Part shown: positions 27,427 through 41,800 of the stretch, piece by piece | Layout: each line of letters starts with the position of its first letter | Position numbering within the stretch: the stretch's first letter is position 1 | From: Aricia agestis | Lineage: Eukaryota > Arthropoda > Insecta > Lepidoptera > Lycaenidae | NCBI RefSeq assembly: GCF_905147365.1 | Contig: NC_056412.1 | Span: 9,974,001 to 10,038,000 of the forward strand | Direction of reading: 5' to 3' | DNA: 64,000 bases | Notes under the pieces: model-generated | Seen by the model: the letters and a program-made list of their open reading frames with translations, nothing else | What the model was told of the DNA's origin: nothing | Database searches by the model: none | Program-made: the position numbers and the translations under genes

Positions 27427-30400
27427 TGTGTTTGTGTGTGTGTGTGCGCTTACAAGCATCCTTGCGTGTGTGAATCCGACAGGACGATATTTTGTTTATA
27501 TATTGCTATTTCATATATTTATTTTAAAACTTTCTCTGCATGTAATTGAAGTGTGAGGCTGTATAACCTTTTATTATTATAATAAACATTCAAAAGTAAT
27601 TAATATTATATTTATTGTACCTATACAGATGAGAGCGGCTCAGACTCCGAAGCAGCCGACAGTACGAGCTCGTCATATTCGTCGCTCAGCGACTTCGTGT
27701 CGGAGATCGCGTCGTCAGACTTGTCGCCGGGTATGTCATATTTAATGACTTTTACTACTGTATTTAAATGTTAAGGGCGCATTCAGACGTGCGCGTTTTC
27801 CCAAACGTTGCAGCAGAAAACGTACGTCTGAACGCGCCTTAAGATGTTCCCGGAACGAAAGCATTATAGGTTCGTCTGGTAGCGAAAGAGGAAAAAGCGC
27901 ATTGATGTTACAAGTTGTATCAAATATTTAAAGACCTAAAATACGATTACAAGTTTACAAAATGTGCATTGTAACACTCGGTCCTCCTCCCTCACTGATG
28001 TAATGCTCGACTCTGTAACGTTACAGTACATGTGAATGCTCGGGCACCTTTATCGCTGCAGACTTAGCAATAATAAACATTTCAGGTCAAGTTACACTTA
28101 AAAGCAATACCATTTGCAGGAAAAGGTCTCGCAGATAATGAAATTAGAAATTAATTTTATTATTTGACGACGAGAGTCCACTTGACATTCTTCTGAAGTG
28201 AATAGTATTTTATTACTTGTAATAAATATTTTAAAGCATTCACTTTAAACGATTTATTCAATTAAGAGGGCGACTAGCCCCAAAAATCAAACATCGTCCT
28301 TCTCTCTTCACACTCACGCCCGTCTTTCATATGCCAGGTGAAAAAGAACGACACGGATTTATCGCCAAATTGGTTTTTTCTCAATAACTCGATAAATATG
28401 CAACATTTTATAAATCCGCTAGATCGATCTCTCAATGATAGAATTTTATACAATGTGTTAAAATATTAACTTAGTTCAATATTGTGGTAATAGTTATGGC
28501 AATAAATGAAAAATTCGTGAAAATTAGATGCATCTTTGCTACGAATAATAAAAACTAAGGAAAAGTAACTCCGTCAAAAAACATGCTCCACAATACTTGT
28601 CAAAAAAGTGTACCTTAGGTACACTTTTCAATACATTTGCAATATTTAGGTGACCTTGAGCTGTACTAGGCTGACGTTACATGACAGATCAAACGGAACC
28701 AAATTTAAAACGGTAAGAGTATGGGAGTTACGATTCCTTAGTTTTTATTATTCGTAGCATCTTTGTGATTTTTTTCTATCGAGTTAATTTTAAGATATCG
28801 TGTTTTGCTCAGATCTAATTCTCGGAAATATAACGTAGTATCCAATTTTAGAAAATGAAACAATTCGGGGCTTATTTTTAAGTATAAAAATGAATTATAA
28901 AATCGACACTTTGATATTTATGTATTTATGAAACCAACTGGTTATATTTTAACTTACTCAAATTAAAGACATACGATCTCAGCTCACAAAATATAAATAT
29001 TTTTTTAATAAGTTCTTATTAGATACATGATAGGTTATTGGCATCCAAAGATCAACATTTGTATTAGGAGACATCAACATTTGTATACTTAACAATAAAC
29101 ATATTTCAGGTGGCAACGCTCAACAACAACACGTTATAGGGGAGACCTACAATGCCGTGGTGCAAGTTCCCATGACACTGTCCTCCTCGCTCGATCCCAA
29201 AACGGTGAATATTATGCACTAATATATTGTTGTACCATCAGAGAAACTGATTCATAGGGAGTTAGCGGACCTAATTAATTGGTCAGATTATGTCAGGTCA
29301 ATAATAACCGACTCAGTCAAACTCAGTCGTTTGACTGAGTCGGTTTACCAGTTGTTGAATCAATTTCTTTCATAGTACACATTTTGTGTGATATCGAGAT
29401 CCAAAGGAATATAATATTTGCATCCAGTAAATGCTCAGTCAGGCCGTAGTCCACATTATTCATTTCAGATGTGGCATATAAAGTATTATCACTTTGTACT
29501 GTTATGCCCCTGTAACAAAAAAAAGTTACAATGTGAAGGTGATGGTATACACTATACAGTATACACTATAAAGGATTGACTCAATCATTTTATAGGTATA
29601 CAGTCCTCCATCGTCGCTAATGTTCGGCGAGGAGGAGGGGGGGAGAGGCAGGAGGGAGTCCACCTCCCCCTCGCCCTCCGCCTCCAGCAGCGAACACTCC
29701 GACCTGTCGGACGACGAGGCCGGCCGGACCGACAAGCCCGACGCGCCCGACACACACCCCCCGCCGCTCAAGAAAAGCGTAAGTATCAATTCGTAGCCCC
29801 AACTACATCGTTCAATTTATTAGCAGCATTGGGTTGGAGACGGCACTATCTAATACGAAGGAATACAGGGGCGTAGCTACCGCCGTATATGCCGTATCAA
29901 TAATTATACGGGGCCCCCGGGCCACAAAGGCCCCCAACGTGCGTTAGGGAAAATTAATAGAAACTTTTTTTCCTAAGGGGACATAACATATTTTATATGG
30001 GGCCCCGCTGAGGAAAGCTACGCTTCTGAAGGAATCACATTAGATCCTAAAGTGACGTCGGGGCTATAATTATCTGCTTTCGGAAAAAAGTACTGTGTCC
30101 CCGGATAGCATATTATGTCCGAATAGTTTTTATCCCAGAAAATTCGTAGTGAAATTCATAGAAATAATTGAACCGTCACAAAAGTTAATGCATAGACAAA
30201 TGGTGGAATATATTATACATAATTTGGCCGAGATATGTCAAGTTAATGTTAGTCGTGATTTTCCGTCTGAGTTTTTCATAACTTGACCAAATTACGTAGG
30301 ACCGTTATCCAGCAACAATCCATTTGCTATACATCAAGTTGCAACATAATATTTTTATTTTCTTTACGCACGCTTGACTCCGTGAGTAAGTTGGCGAGAG

Positions 30401-32777
30401 CTTACGAGAATTGTGATCGGGCGAGGCGAATAGAAGTTGAAAGGAAGATGCAAGACCGTCAAAATATAAAACAATAGTCAAATAGAGTTACATCTCGTAT
30501 GTTGCTATAGGTGGTATTGCACACATAATTTAACATTATTATCTTTTTTATCAGGACACGGACAGCGGCAGCATCGGTCGAGAGTCGGACTCGAACTCGA
30601 CGACGACGCCCGCGACAGTCGCCAGCCGCCGGCCCCTCGCCCCCGCCGCTCCCACGCCGCAGTCTCCGCACGCGCAGAGGACCAGGGTAACATACTATCC
30701 ATACTATCCGAGGAGTTGATTCTGGACCCTTTTCCTGTCATGAGTATACGAATCGGAATGCTGCGTCCTACTCTAACAAACGTGAAATGGCGTTGTTAAA
30801 GCAGGACGCAGCATTCCGATTCGATCCTTTAACGGTTTCGTTGTAGGCCTCCTGGTCCGAGCGCGTGTTGACCGCATGACAGAAAAAACATTATATTATG
30901 AAATTATAGGAAGCGGGCAACCTGAACGCGGTCTAGAACCGCGCCCGGGCAAAGAACCGTATGCCAGAAAAGTGCCCTAACGTACTATAAACAGAACTTG
31001 ATTCGTATAGGCAGATTGTAGACCTATGTCACACCCAGCCCACAGATCACGACTAAAATTGAATTGACATAACCCTACCAATTCTTAGCTAGTATATCTA
31101 CGAATAATAAAAACTAAGGAAAAGTAACTCCGTCCAAAAACATGCTCCACAATACTTGTCAAATAAAGTGTACCTTAGGTACACATTTCAATACATTTTC
31201 AATATTTAGGTGACCTTGAGCGGTACTAGGCTGACGTTACATGACAGATCAAAAGGAACCAAATTTAAAACTGTAATAGTATGGGAGTTACGATTCCTTA
31301 GTTTTTATTATTCGTAGTAGTATATCTTTTAATCATCTAAACTCTAAACTATATGATCAGTATCAACATGACTCCCAGAGCACTGGAGTATCGAGGCAGG
31401 CATCACAGACTTCGCTACTGGAGCAGTTCGCGGCGCAGGCGAAGGAACTGGTACGGGAGACGACACGACAAAGCAGCCAGGAGGGACTCCTAGCTCACAT
31501 GGACAAAGTAAGTTTATATCATTTTTTCCGGCGACTCTCAAAGAAATTAAGCCTTATAATTATTATCATTCATCAATCAAGAAGATGAGATATGTATAAA
31601 TCTTATACGCTGATGGAAATATAAATTACATTAATTAATTGGGCATTAAAAGGCATAGCAGTAAAAATGGAAACTAAAAATTTATGAAAAGAAAAATTTT
31701 TACATACTTAATTTTTCTTCATATTGTCTCAACTCTCAGCCTATATATAAGGCTAGGCAAAGCATATTAAAGTTTACGACTGTTATATTAATCAAAACAA
31801 TATTTTGAATAGAAAGGAAAAGCTCCCGACGAGGACAGTATATTTGCTCCTTTAGATAAGGTATATTTTGAGTGCCAACTAACTCTTATTTGCAGCTAGA
31901 TAGATAATATCATGTTACATTTTGCAACACGTAATAATCACTTTACTCGCTACACTTAATTAGTCACTCCACCAAAAGGTAGTGCGAAGTTTGCAATTGC
32001 TGTTTTGTAACGTAATACGCGTTAACTATTCATTTACATAATGCGTTAACTTTTTATTTACATATTTTATAGTTTAGTAGCTGCTTCATGAAGAACACCG
32101 AGTGTTTTCAATCACCGAAGTTGTGTGATTTGAAAATATATAAGTGACAACATTTTTGTATGCAATGGCGATTTAATACACTAAAGTACGCTTAGTTATT
32201 ATATAAGTAAACTATTAATTATTATAGTATTAAGAAACTTTACAATCATAGTAATATTATTATTTTATCCACCGCAACGATACGCACTAGTGTTGGTTGA
32301 TAGCAAAATTTTGCACAGTAGTTAGAAACGAATTAAAATGAGATAAAACATTACAAGTTATAGGTATCATTATATCCACAAATTATATGTTACTGTTATT
32401 GAGTGTTAGGGTCTCTTTCACCACTTCCTGATAAGGCTATCCACCAATTAACTTGACAGATCAAGTATGGAGAATCTGTCAAAAAAGTTGTGAATAGCCT
32501 ATTAGGCACTTTATCAGAAAGTGGTGAAACAGGCCCTTAATATTTGACTTTATCACAAATACTCGATAACTGGTTTCAATAATACTCATAGTAGGGGAGG
32601 GGAAGGTGCTAATTTTGTAGTCACTCGAGCGTCATGGAGACCTAGTAGGTTTTTTACATTAGGTAAAAGTGATATAAAAATAATAAGAGCGTTTTTTATT
32701 TTAGCGGTGGGTTCAGAAACTGCAGCCATTTTAAAGTTTTGAAAAAGAAAATATATCCAGAAAATTGCTTATTTACG

Positions 32778-32870
<93 letters not shown>

Positions 32871-35800
32871 ACTAGAGTCTGAGTTTAGTGCAAAATAAAA
32901 TATCTGCGAAGCTTAGTTAGGAAAATATGAAGCTTTATTTATTTTATTTTAAAATGTACCTACAGGCTTACCTAACCTTTGAATCGTCAGTGCTTTATAT
33001 GGAAGCTTCTTTGGGATATACTAAGCATCCCCTATCTTAATCTGACAGATCCGATGACATTTCAATATTTAACAAAAAATGTTTTTAACCCACCACGTGA
33101 GAAATCTGATCTCAAAAGCATGATAACTAGACATATGTCGGAAGCCTATACAGTATACAAGCTTAATTTGACACGCTCGAGCTTATCCCGAAATACCCTC
33201 TTCCTCTCCCCAACTATCACGTTAAAATATTTTTAAAGCAGTAAATTTCATATCTATACAGAAACCACTTTAACTCGATAAAATGTTGACCAGATAACAC
33301 TCCACGCTAAGAAAGCTGCAGAGGAAGCGTCTAAGAGTATGCAGGAGGCTTCCAAATCAGCTTTAGAAGCGAGCAAAACCGCCACAGCCGTCAGCAAAAA
33401 CACCTTCGAAGACCTCACTTACGTGGGGAAATCCACGTTGGGAGATCTAACGAAGAGCGCCAAAGAAGCTGCCGCCAAGAAAGGATTATTAAAGGTAATA
33501 TTTATATTGCTTTACTATTACAGCTTAAACAATAATGAACCCAACAGTGATTAATTCATGGTACGGTTGGTACGTTAGTTGGTATTTATTTTTTAGTATA
33601 GTATTTTGCATATTAATATTGCAAACTTAAAAGTGTTTCTATGCGTCTGTTAGATCTTGATGCTTAAATAGCTAAACAAATTAAGATGTCATTGTTAATG
33701 AAAATAAAATACTATAAGACCCGGTACGGGACACAGTTTGGACACAGTACTTGGATTTTATCGCGGAAAATGTAGAGTTCCCGTGAATTGCACAAACTGT
33801 GCAACGATCTGAGGGTAAAAAATAGTTCATAATATTAAGAAAGAAAGAATAAAAAAAATATTTTCAATACACACAAGACACAATTATTATATTAACAAAA
33901 CAAGAGCAGACAAACTAATATAAGTAGTTATTTAACAAATTTTTCCCAGATGTAAGCAAAAAAAGGTCCAGTTCGGCTTAGGCCATGTATGTTGAACACA
34001 TGACACCGGTTTTCAACTGAACCGCTAAGTGAAACATGGATGTCATCATGGGCGTCCCCAGGATTTTAGCTAGGGGGGCACCATACCTGTTTCGAGAAGA
34101 TTGTCGGTCTGGTATATTGAAACAAAAAATCATGAAAATTGATTTTTATTAATCTGACAGAAAAGATAGTTTGTTTCCAACACTTCATTTTAATTCCCTG
34201 CTCCCACCATGGATGTCATTTACCTAACTAAACATAGTATCAGTTTATCCAGGATACTACATATTTAAAACACGTGGCGGTGATTAATTCACTTGACACG
34301 AAAAATATACAAAAAAAAATATATATAATTAATACGGATAATATAATTTGAAATCAGTCAATTTTTGAGATAAGTAAATATAAACTGTAAACAATTACAC
34401 AAAAAATGAACTATGAAATAAAACTATTTAGTATAATATGACGGATGCGGGCAAGTTCTAGAAAAGAGTCAAAAACGGAAAACACTTATGAACGAAAATA
34501 ATCATAGGAAAGATGGCCTTTCAACAATATTGTTGTATTTTCGCTGTTCCTTAATAGTTTGAAAGTGCCTAAAGTTTTGGGAGTATGGGAGGAGGGATGT
34601 TGTTCCAAATATTGTTGTTATTAGATGTTATAGGTACATCAATAACAAACCCAAAGTTATTACTTTGGGTTTGTTATTGTTGTATAACATCAATAATAAT
34701 ATTAATTATGAACATTGTGTTCACTTTCACTAGGTTTGCGAGCGCGTAGGGGAGCTACGAACGTAGTACTACGCCGTAGACAGTGACTACGGCGTAGCTT
34801 ACGTAGCTGGTATAATAATAATAATAGCTCCCACACCGATTTCGGTGACAGTGGCCGGTTTCATTGAAACCAGGCCAAGGAGGAAAGGAGTAATTTTATA
34901 GTGCCCAAGTGTGTGCGCAGTACACAAGAGCACTCTCTATTCCTTTACTCTCATAACCCAGTGGGGAAGACCGACACGACTCGCGAGAGATCAGGCGCAG
35001 GACCGACTTTTTACATGCCCATCCGACGCATGGATCATCTTACTTGTCAGACAATCAGGTGATCAGCCTGCACTGTCCTAACCAAAGTTGGAAATAACAT
35101 GTTTCCAACGCGGGAATCGAACCCACGACCTCCGAGTCAAGAGCCGCGCTCTGTACCACTAGACCACGTAGGCGCTGGTATAATATTATAATATTATATT
35201 ATTAGGCTGCCTTCACATTAAGTCGCGAGTAGTGCGGCTCGTTTTAGTGTAGAAGTCGTGCGGCTGCCGCACTACTCGCGACTTAATGTGAAGGCAGCCT
35301 TATGAACAGTACACGACAAGAAATAGTCCCTGCGCGGAAACGCATTTTAGGTGTGATTTCATAGACGCTTGCCTGTCATGCGGGCAGCACGAGTGCGCCA
35401 AGGAGCCTGCTTTCATCTGCGTGCGGGCATAACAAGAAACGCGCCCTTACACAACCAATTTAAAATCACTTTTTGAGTCAATAAATTGGATTTTGAGTAA
35501 TCATTACTCAAAACTATTTTACAGTAACACAAAAATTCTTATGGTTTTTGTGTATACAGGGTGACAGCCAAGAAATCCCGTCTGGGGCGTCCAGCCGGCG
35601 CGACTCGACGGCACTGCAGACCACAAACATGCTGGCGACGACGCACCGCGACTTCTTCTCCAACATCAGCTCCGACCTCAACGGCCTCGCCGCCTCCACC
35701 TCTAGCATGTTCAGCGACTTCTTCGGCTCTAAAGGTGCATAGATACTTTTTTGCTCACATCAAATTACAATCATGTTACGAGTTCACTGTGAAAGTAGCA

Positions 35801-38800
35801 GCTCTGAGAGACGAAATTTTTTTTTCACTTTTGTATGGGCAAGGGCCCGAGCGTCACGAGTTTCCCCATACAAAAGTGAAAAAAATTTTTGGTCTTTCAG
35901 CGCTGCTACTTTCACAGTGAACTCTCTACAAGGAACACATACACACCCTAAAGTATTATCACTTATTTTTGTTACACCCTGTATATATATAATTAATATA
36001 TATAAAAAAAATTAATATTCCTAAACAGGCAAGCAAGTGAAGGAGCCCGCATCTACTGCGGGTGGGGCGCCAATGTCGGCGACGTTCGGGCCGTTCTCGC
36101 AGGGCGCGCGCGGGCTCGTGCAGCGCTCGCCGCTCATCCGCCACGCCGCGCCCGCCCCGCCCCCCGCCCCGCCCACATCGCGCTCCGCCAACTCCGAGAA
36201 CCAGGCCTTCCTCAACGATGTCAGTATTAAAGCTGTTTAATACTACATCTAAACACTGTTGAGATACCTACCTGAGGTCCAATTTCACCAACGTCTATTA
36301 GTGTTGACGGCTTGTTAAAATGTCATGTATCTTCTCTTTCATTCATAAAAAGAACGAAAGAGGTAATGTGATACTAATTCGAGCGTTAACTTTAACAATC
36401 GTTGATAAAATTGGGGTATTGACTAACTGGATTTACAAATAACATTGTTTAGATTTAAAATTGTACCTACCTAAGCTTGCTAAAATTGAAATAAAAAATA
36501 TGCCTGAGTGCAAAACATATGTTTCGGGTGCTAGGAAACATTTTAAAATAATACCTACAGTACTACAGAACCAAAATATTTCGCTTCTTAGGTATATACA
36601 TAATAAAGGGAATGTCCAGGATGTATAGGTAACAGGCAGCACTAGTAAAAATAGAATAAAAATTGACGACACCAGTTTTTAGCACCTTTGTTGCGAAATA
36701 ATAATTTGTATAATAATATCTACGAATAATAGAAACTATTATTTACAGCTGTTTTCCGTGCATATCAAGTGGCATCTTGATATGAGGGAGTCAGACTATT
36801 AATATATAGTAACATACCATCAATTATGTATTGGAATGTCATCCTAATGTGTTTCCATCTTTTAGCTTGTTCACCACGTGCTGGAAGGCGAGGGTGTGGG
36901 GTGGCTGAAGCTGAACCGGCTGAAGAAGCTGATGGAGGACGAGTCCTACCGCAACATGGTGCTCAGCAAACTCAACCGCAACTTCAACCGCAAGTCCACG
37001 CCCTGCGATAAGGTCGACGATGTGGTCAGTATACGCGTTTATTTAATGTTTAAAAAATAAAACTTGAGAGGTGTCAAGTGACATTCAGATGGAACGAAGT
37101 TATTTCTTATGTACTTACAAAAAACTTGTATACACTCAAAAAAACCTAAAAAAAAGAGAGACAGAGAGCGAAATACGCGCTAGCGCACGGCTCACGACTA
37201 TAGCATTTTTGCTCTAGTTGTAATATACCGACATACCGACATTTTGGGTCGTGTCGTTACAACTTTTTCTGTCTAGCTCCATTTCGCAACACGCGATAAG
37301 GAACTTCGTTCCAATATATACAACCACATAATATATAACCTACTTTTTGGAATTAAGATTTGATGACACGATAGGGTCAACATACAGGATGTTAGAGTTT
37401 AGGGTTTAGGGTCTAGAACCAAAAGTCATTGTTACTTGCCTTCAAAAATATTGTTATCTCGTTTCCGGAGGCAATAGCTATATCGAACGCGTTTGAAAGA
37501 GTTGAAAAGTTGTTTAAAAGTGTTGATATTGTTTGTCTAATTTTTACCTTGTCCCAAATCAATGAAAATTAAGGTATTTAGAATTATACACGCGCAGCTA
37601 GTGTAGCTGTTTATTCCAGATTGATCATGCGACGCCATACGCACACACTCGCGTAGGTACGCATGTAACATAACTAATTTACGAGAAGTTGATTCCTAGG
37701 CAGATGGAAGACCTTCGTAGTTTAGTCGGGTTATGTCAAACCCAGCCGACAGATCACGACTTAAACATTGTATTGACATGATCCGGCCAAATGATGCAGA
37801 TCCGTCAACTGCCTAGGAATCAATTTCCTCGGTGGTACATTACAACAATCACCATGGAAGTTATCTTTCCGTCAGTTCATAAGCAAGGCGGTGTGGAAGG
37901 GCACGCTAAAGGTGCTGCAGGCGGTGGTCCACGGTCTGGAGCACACGTACGCCAACTTCGGTCTGGGCGGCATGGCGTCAGTGTTCCAGCTGACGGAGAT
38001 GGCGCATACGCACTACTGGAGCAAGGAGCTGGCGCTGGCCGGCATGGCGACCGCCACGCGCGACTTCGATAGCCCGTCTACGCCGTCGTCGCGCAAGAGC
38101 TCGCACACCGGTATGCTAGCTAACCTGCCAGATGTTGTTTTGCCATATCGTCGTTGTTTAAGTCAAAAATAGCAACTTTTCAGGAGAGAGAGAAAACAGT
38201 TGCACAATTTTGTATTACATTAACGAAAAATATCAACAAAAAGTGTTGTAATACATTTTTCGAATGTACCTAATTAATTGCTACTTATTTCATTAATTGG
38301 CATTTTTGAAGTGAAAACTTCTTTAGCGGCGTTGAGCACTTTTGTGGGATGGGTAAAAACCACAGTATAGCAATATGACATATCCCTACAGTAGTGAAAC
38401 GAATGTACTTGCGCAGAGCAACGGAGTGGTACCCGCGGGGAGGCGGGCGGCGCGGGCCCGCGTACACAAACTCGCGGAGTTTGTGTACCTGCGCCCACAG
38501 GGGTGACGTTGGCGCGTTGTCTACGAATTTTGTGTTGTAAAACGATAACTTATCTTATAAACATTGGGATATTATAATAAATGTTCAGTGTACGGATGTA
38601 AAAATATGTAAAAATAAAAAAATAAACATTTTTACACACAACACAACTGTTTATCGAGACTGCTTGCTATAAAAAAGTTTTATATTATAAAGGAAATCTG
38701 ATTGGAATGTTTTTTACATGCATCTTTGAAATTTGCCGGTTATTCTATATGGTCAGTTTATTTTGGTCGGTCAAGGGCCAATCTTGGTATTTTTGCGTAC

Positions 38801-41800
38801 AAGGACCGAGTAGTCTTGGTACATGGTACGTGGAACCAAAACCTGGTATGTGTACCAAGAAATTGGTACGTCCGACATCCCTGGTTTTGAAGTGCTTCTC
38901 TTACACCTGACATGTGATTAATTATTGGATATTTTATGTATTCGAAATTTCGAATGCGTCTTCATTATTAATCCTTCGATCGTGATTCATGGATCCTTGG
39001 AAATCTATTGTTATTCTATTGTGTCTCGCTCACCGGTGAGCTTATGGGGCTTGATGGGTTAATTAAATTTTTAAATAGAGAACTAAAATCATCTAAAAAC
39101 AAAGTTTCACGTAAATATCGGAAAGTACGATATAATATGTAAATATAACACGCTGATTAAACAGATTAAATGATAACATTTGCATTACATTATTTATTTT
39201 TATTTTATTTCCCGTTTCGTGGCAACCCTGGCATATCTGCTCGGTACCTGTCATCGGTGGCGGCATCGTGCGACATCAAAGGCGTTTCGTTACTGTAGGG
39301 ACCATAGACTTAATATATTTATAGGTTTATGGTAGGGACTAATATTGCTATACTGTGGTAAAAACTGTGAAACTCGCGTCAGATTCTCGTGCTGATGCGT
39401 TGGTGAGTAGTGTTGTAACATCAAAAACGATTAATCGAACAATCGATTGTTTTTTTTCGATTGTCGATATTTTTTATTCGATTGTAAGATATTTTTTATT
39501 CGATTGTAAGGGTTACGATTAATAAAAAAATCGATTTTTTTTAATCGATTTTCATAAAAATGGGTTAAAAATTTAATCGTTTGTAAGGGTTTCGATTAAT
39601 TAAAAAAATCGATTTTTAAAAAATCGAGTTTCATAAAAAATGGTTTAAAAAAAATAATGCACAACGTTAATAATCAAGTTTTCACTTCTGCCGGCACTCC
39701 CAAAGTGCAACCCGTCTTTTTTTAAACAGTTATATTATTATTCGTGCACTATGCTTTTATACAGGGTGTAACAAAAACAAGTGATAATACTTTAGGGTGT
39801 GTACGTGTTCCCTGTAGAGATTTCACTGTGAAAGTAGCAGCGCTGAAAGACCAAAATTTTTTTTCACTTTTGTATGGGCAAGGGCCCGAGCGTCACGAGT
39901 TTCCCCATACAAAAGTGAAAAAATTTTTTGGTCTTTCAGCGCTGCTACTTTGACAGAGAACTCTCTACAGGGAACACATACACACCCTAAATTATGATCA
40001 CTTGTTTTTGTTACACCCTGTATATTATGATCAAAAATAATTTGTATTCTGCACAGATATACCGATATTAAATTACCCGGAAATGGACTCGTCGGAGGCG
40101 CAGAGCACAACAGAGATGTTCAAAGACATGTTGAACCAGAAGAGGAACCAGCTGTTCAGCAAATTGGCCTCATTCGACTCCGACGTAAGTCACTATTGTC
40201 CTATGAACGTAGAAACTTTTTTCACTTTGTGTGTGTGTGTGTGTTTTTGGCATTGAGCTTTTAGCCAAGTTATTATTGCGACGACGAAATTAGACAACAA
40301 AGTGTATGATATTTTATTATTGATATCGATAGATGTTAATAATTTGTAAGACTTATTACTTATAGAAATAGAAAACAGTTTTTAAAATAGTCTCATACTT
40401 TGGGCCGCCCAATTTTTTGGACTGTGTGACTCTTCTGTAGGCAAATTATTATTAGTAGTAGGTTCAATGTACTTAAAGCTCTGCAGGACTTTTAATGATT
40501 ATGATTTGTCAAAAATATTTGTTTTTAAACATCGTTGTTGTAATTTGCGATAATAACTTGGCTAAAAATGTCTTGTTTGTGTCTATATACCCTTATGTTT
40601 TCTGTCTTTAATATCTGTACCAAGTTACTATTGAAATGATGCGAGTTTCATGTACGTAGATTATAAATACGCTTACGTAGTTATAATTTACGTACTTACA
40701 TGAAACACATTCAGCGACTCATTTTTATATTATAGATATAATATAAAAATGAGTCGCTGAATGTGTTGCTAAGCGCAATACTCGAGAACGGCTGAACGGA
40801 TTGGGCTAATTTTAGTCTTAAAATATTCGTAGAAGTCCAGGGAAGGTTTTTAAGTGACACGAAGTTCACCGGCACAGCTAGTACTACATAATATTAGGTA
40901 TAATAATAAATACCTAATATAAGCGATTTCTTTTGCTATGCGTTTTAAAACTTTGTTAGATAAATGGTGATTTGGTTTTTAATCGAGAATGCATGGTAGC
41001 AAACATAATTAAAAATGATGTATTTCGCATAACCGTATAAAACTAATATTTTTTTAGTAGGTCATGTGTTGTAGAAAAGCTCTAAGGTTGTTAATAATTA
41101 TTATTTGAAAGAAGTTTTTACTTCTCTCTCTCGTCTTGAGACTCGATTCTTGGACCTCGATTGTCGCTTCGATGGCAGGGTGTTTTACTTTCACAAACTC
41201 ATTCACAATTCACGCGCGACTAAGATGTTATATTATAGTCGAATCGACTTCTAGGTATGAGAATCGAGCCTATGTATTTATTTTCACGCGGTCTGGTATT
41301 TGGAATTGGAATCATGGGAATTGGTCCTTCGATGCCTCAAATATCCAAACGATATATTATATGCGCGTCGAGCAAGAATTTAGTCGATATTAAAATCTTG
41401 CCGCGCTGCTGGACCGGGTGAAAAGGGGGCTAACGGCCGCACTTAGAGAGATTTAATGATCAATTAACTTTAATTAAATGAAGCGTTCGACAGCGATGGA
41501 GATTAGAGTTTAAGGCTGGCCACAGACGGACCCCATCTTGCAACTGACTGCAAAATGCGGTCGCCGCACGGCGATCTGCAGTTTTTGTACTAAATTCATA
41601 TCCGCAATAGGTATACGGACCGCTCGAGCATTTCTAGAGCGGTCGTTGCAAATTTCAACGTGACCGCTTTAGAGCCATCACAAACAGGACGACTTGTCGA
41701 CGCATCTAGTCGCCGCGTCAGACGCGGCGTTGTCGTTTGCATCTAGCGTCTTGTCGTCGCGTCTAGTCATCGAGCTGTCACTGACGCGTGTCGCCTAGTG

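Noticed and set aside
27076..27459. ORF rich in His-Thr on the minus strand
   Set aside because: It is the antisense reading of the GT microsatellite and MADD exon 13.
35100..35170. Candidate tRNA gene on the minus strand
   Set aside because: The A and B boxes are present, but the sequence continues into a SINE body with a TTA tail and target duplications; no complete cloverleaf was established.
35551..35571. Exon 21 acceptor tacagGGTGACAG resembles the family B MITE terminus tacagggtgtaac, with a B element just downstream, suggesting exonisation
   Set aside because: Exon 21 encodes a conserved-looking MADD segment in correct phase and the similarity stops after about nine bases, so coincidence is simpler.
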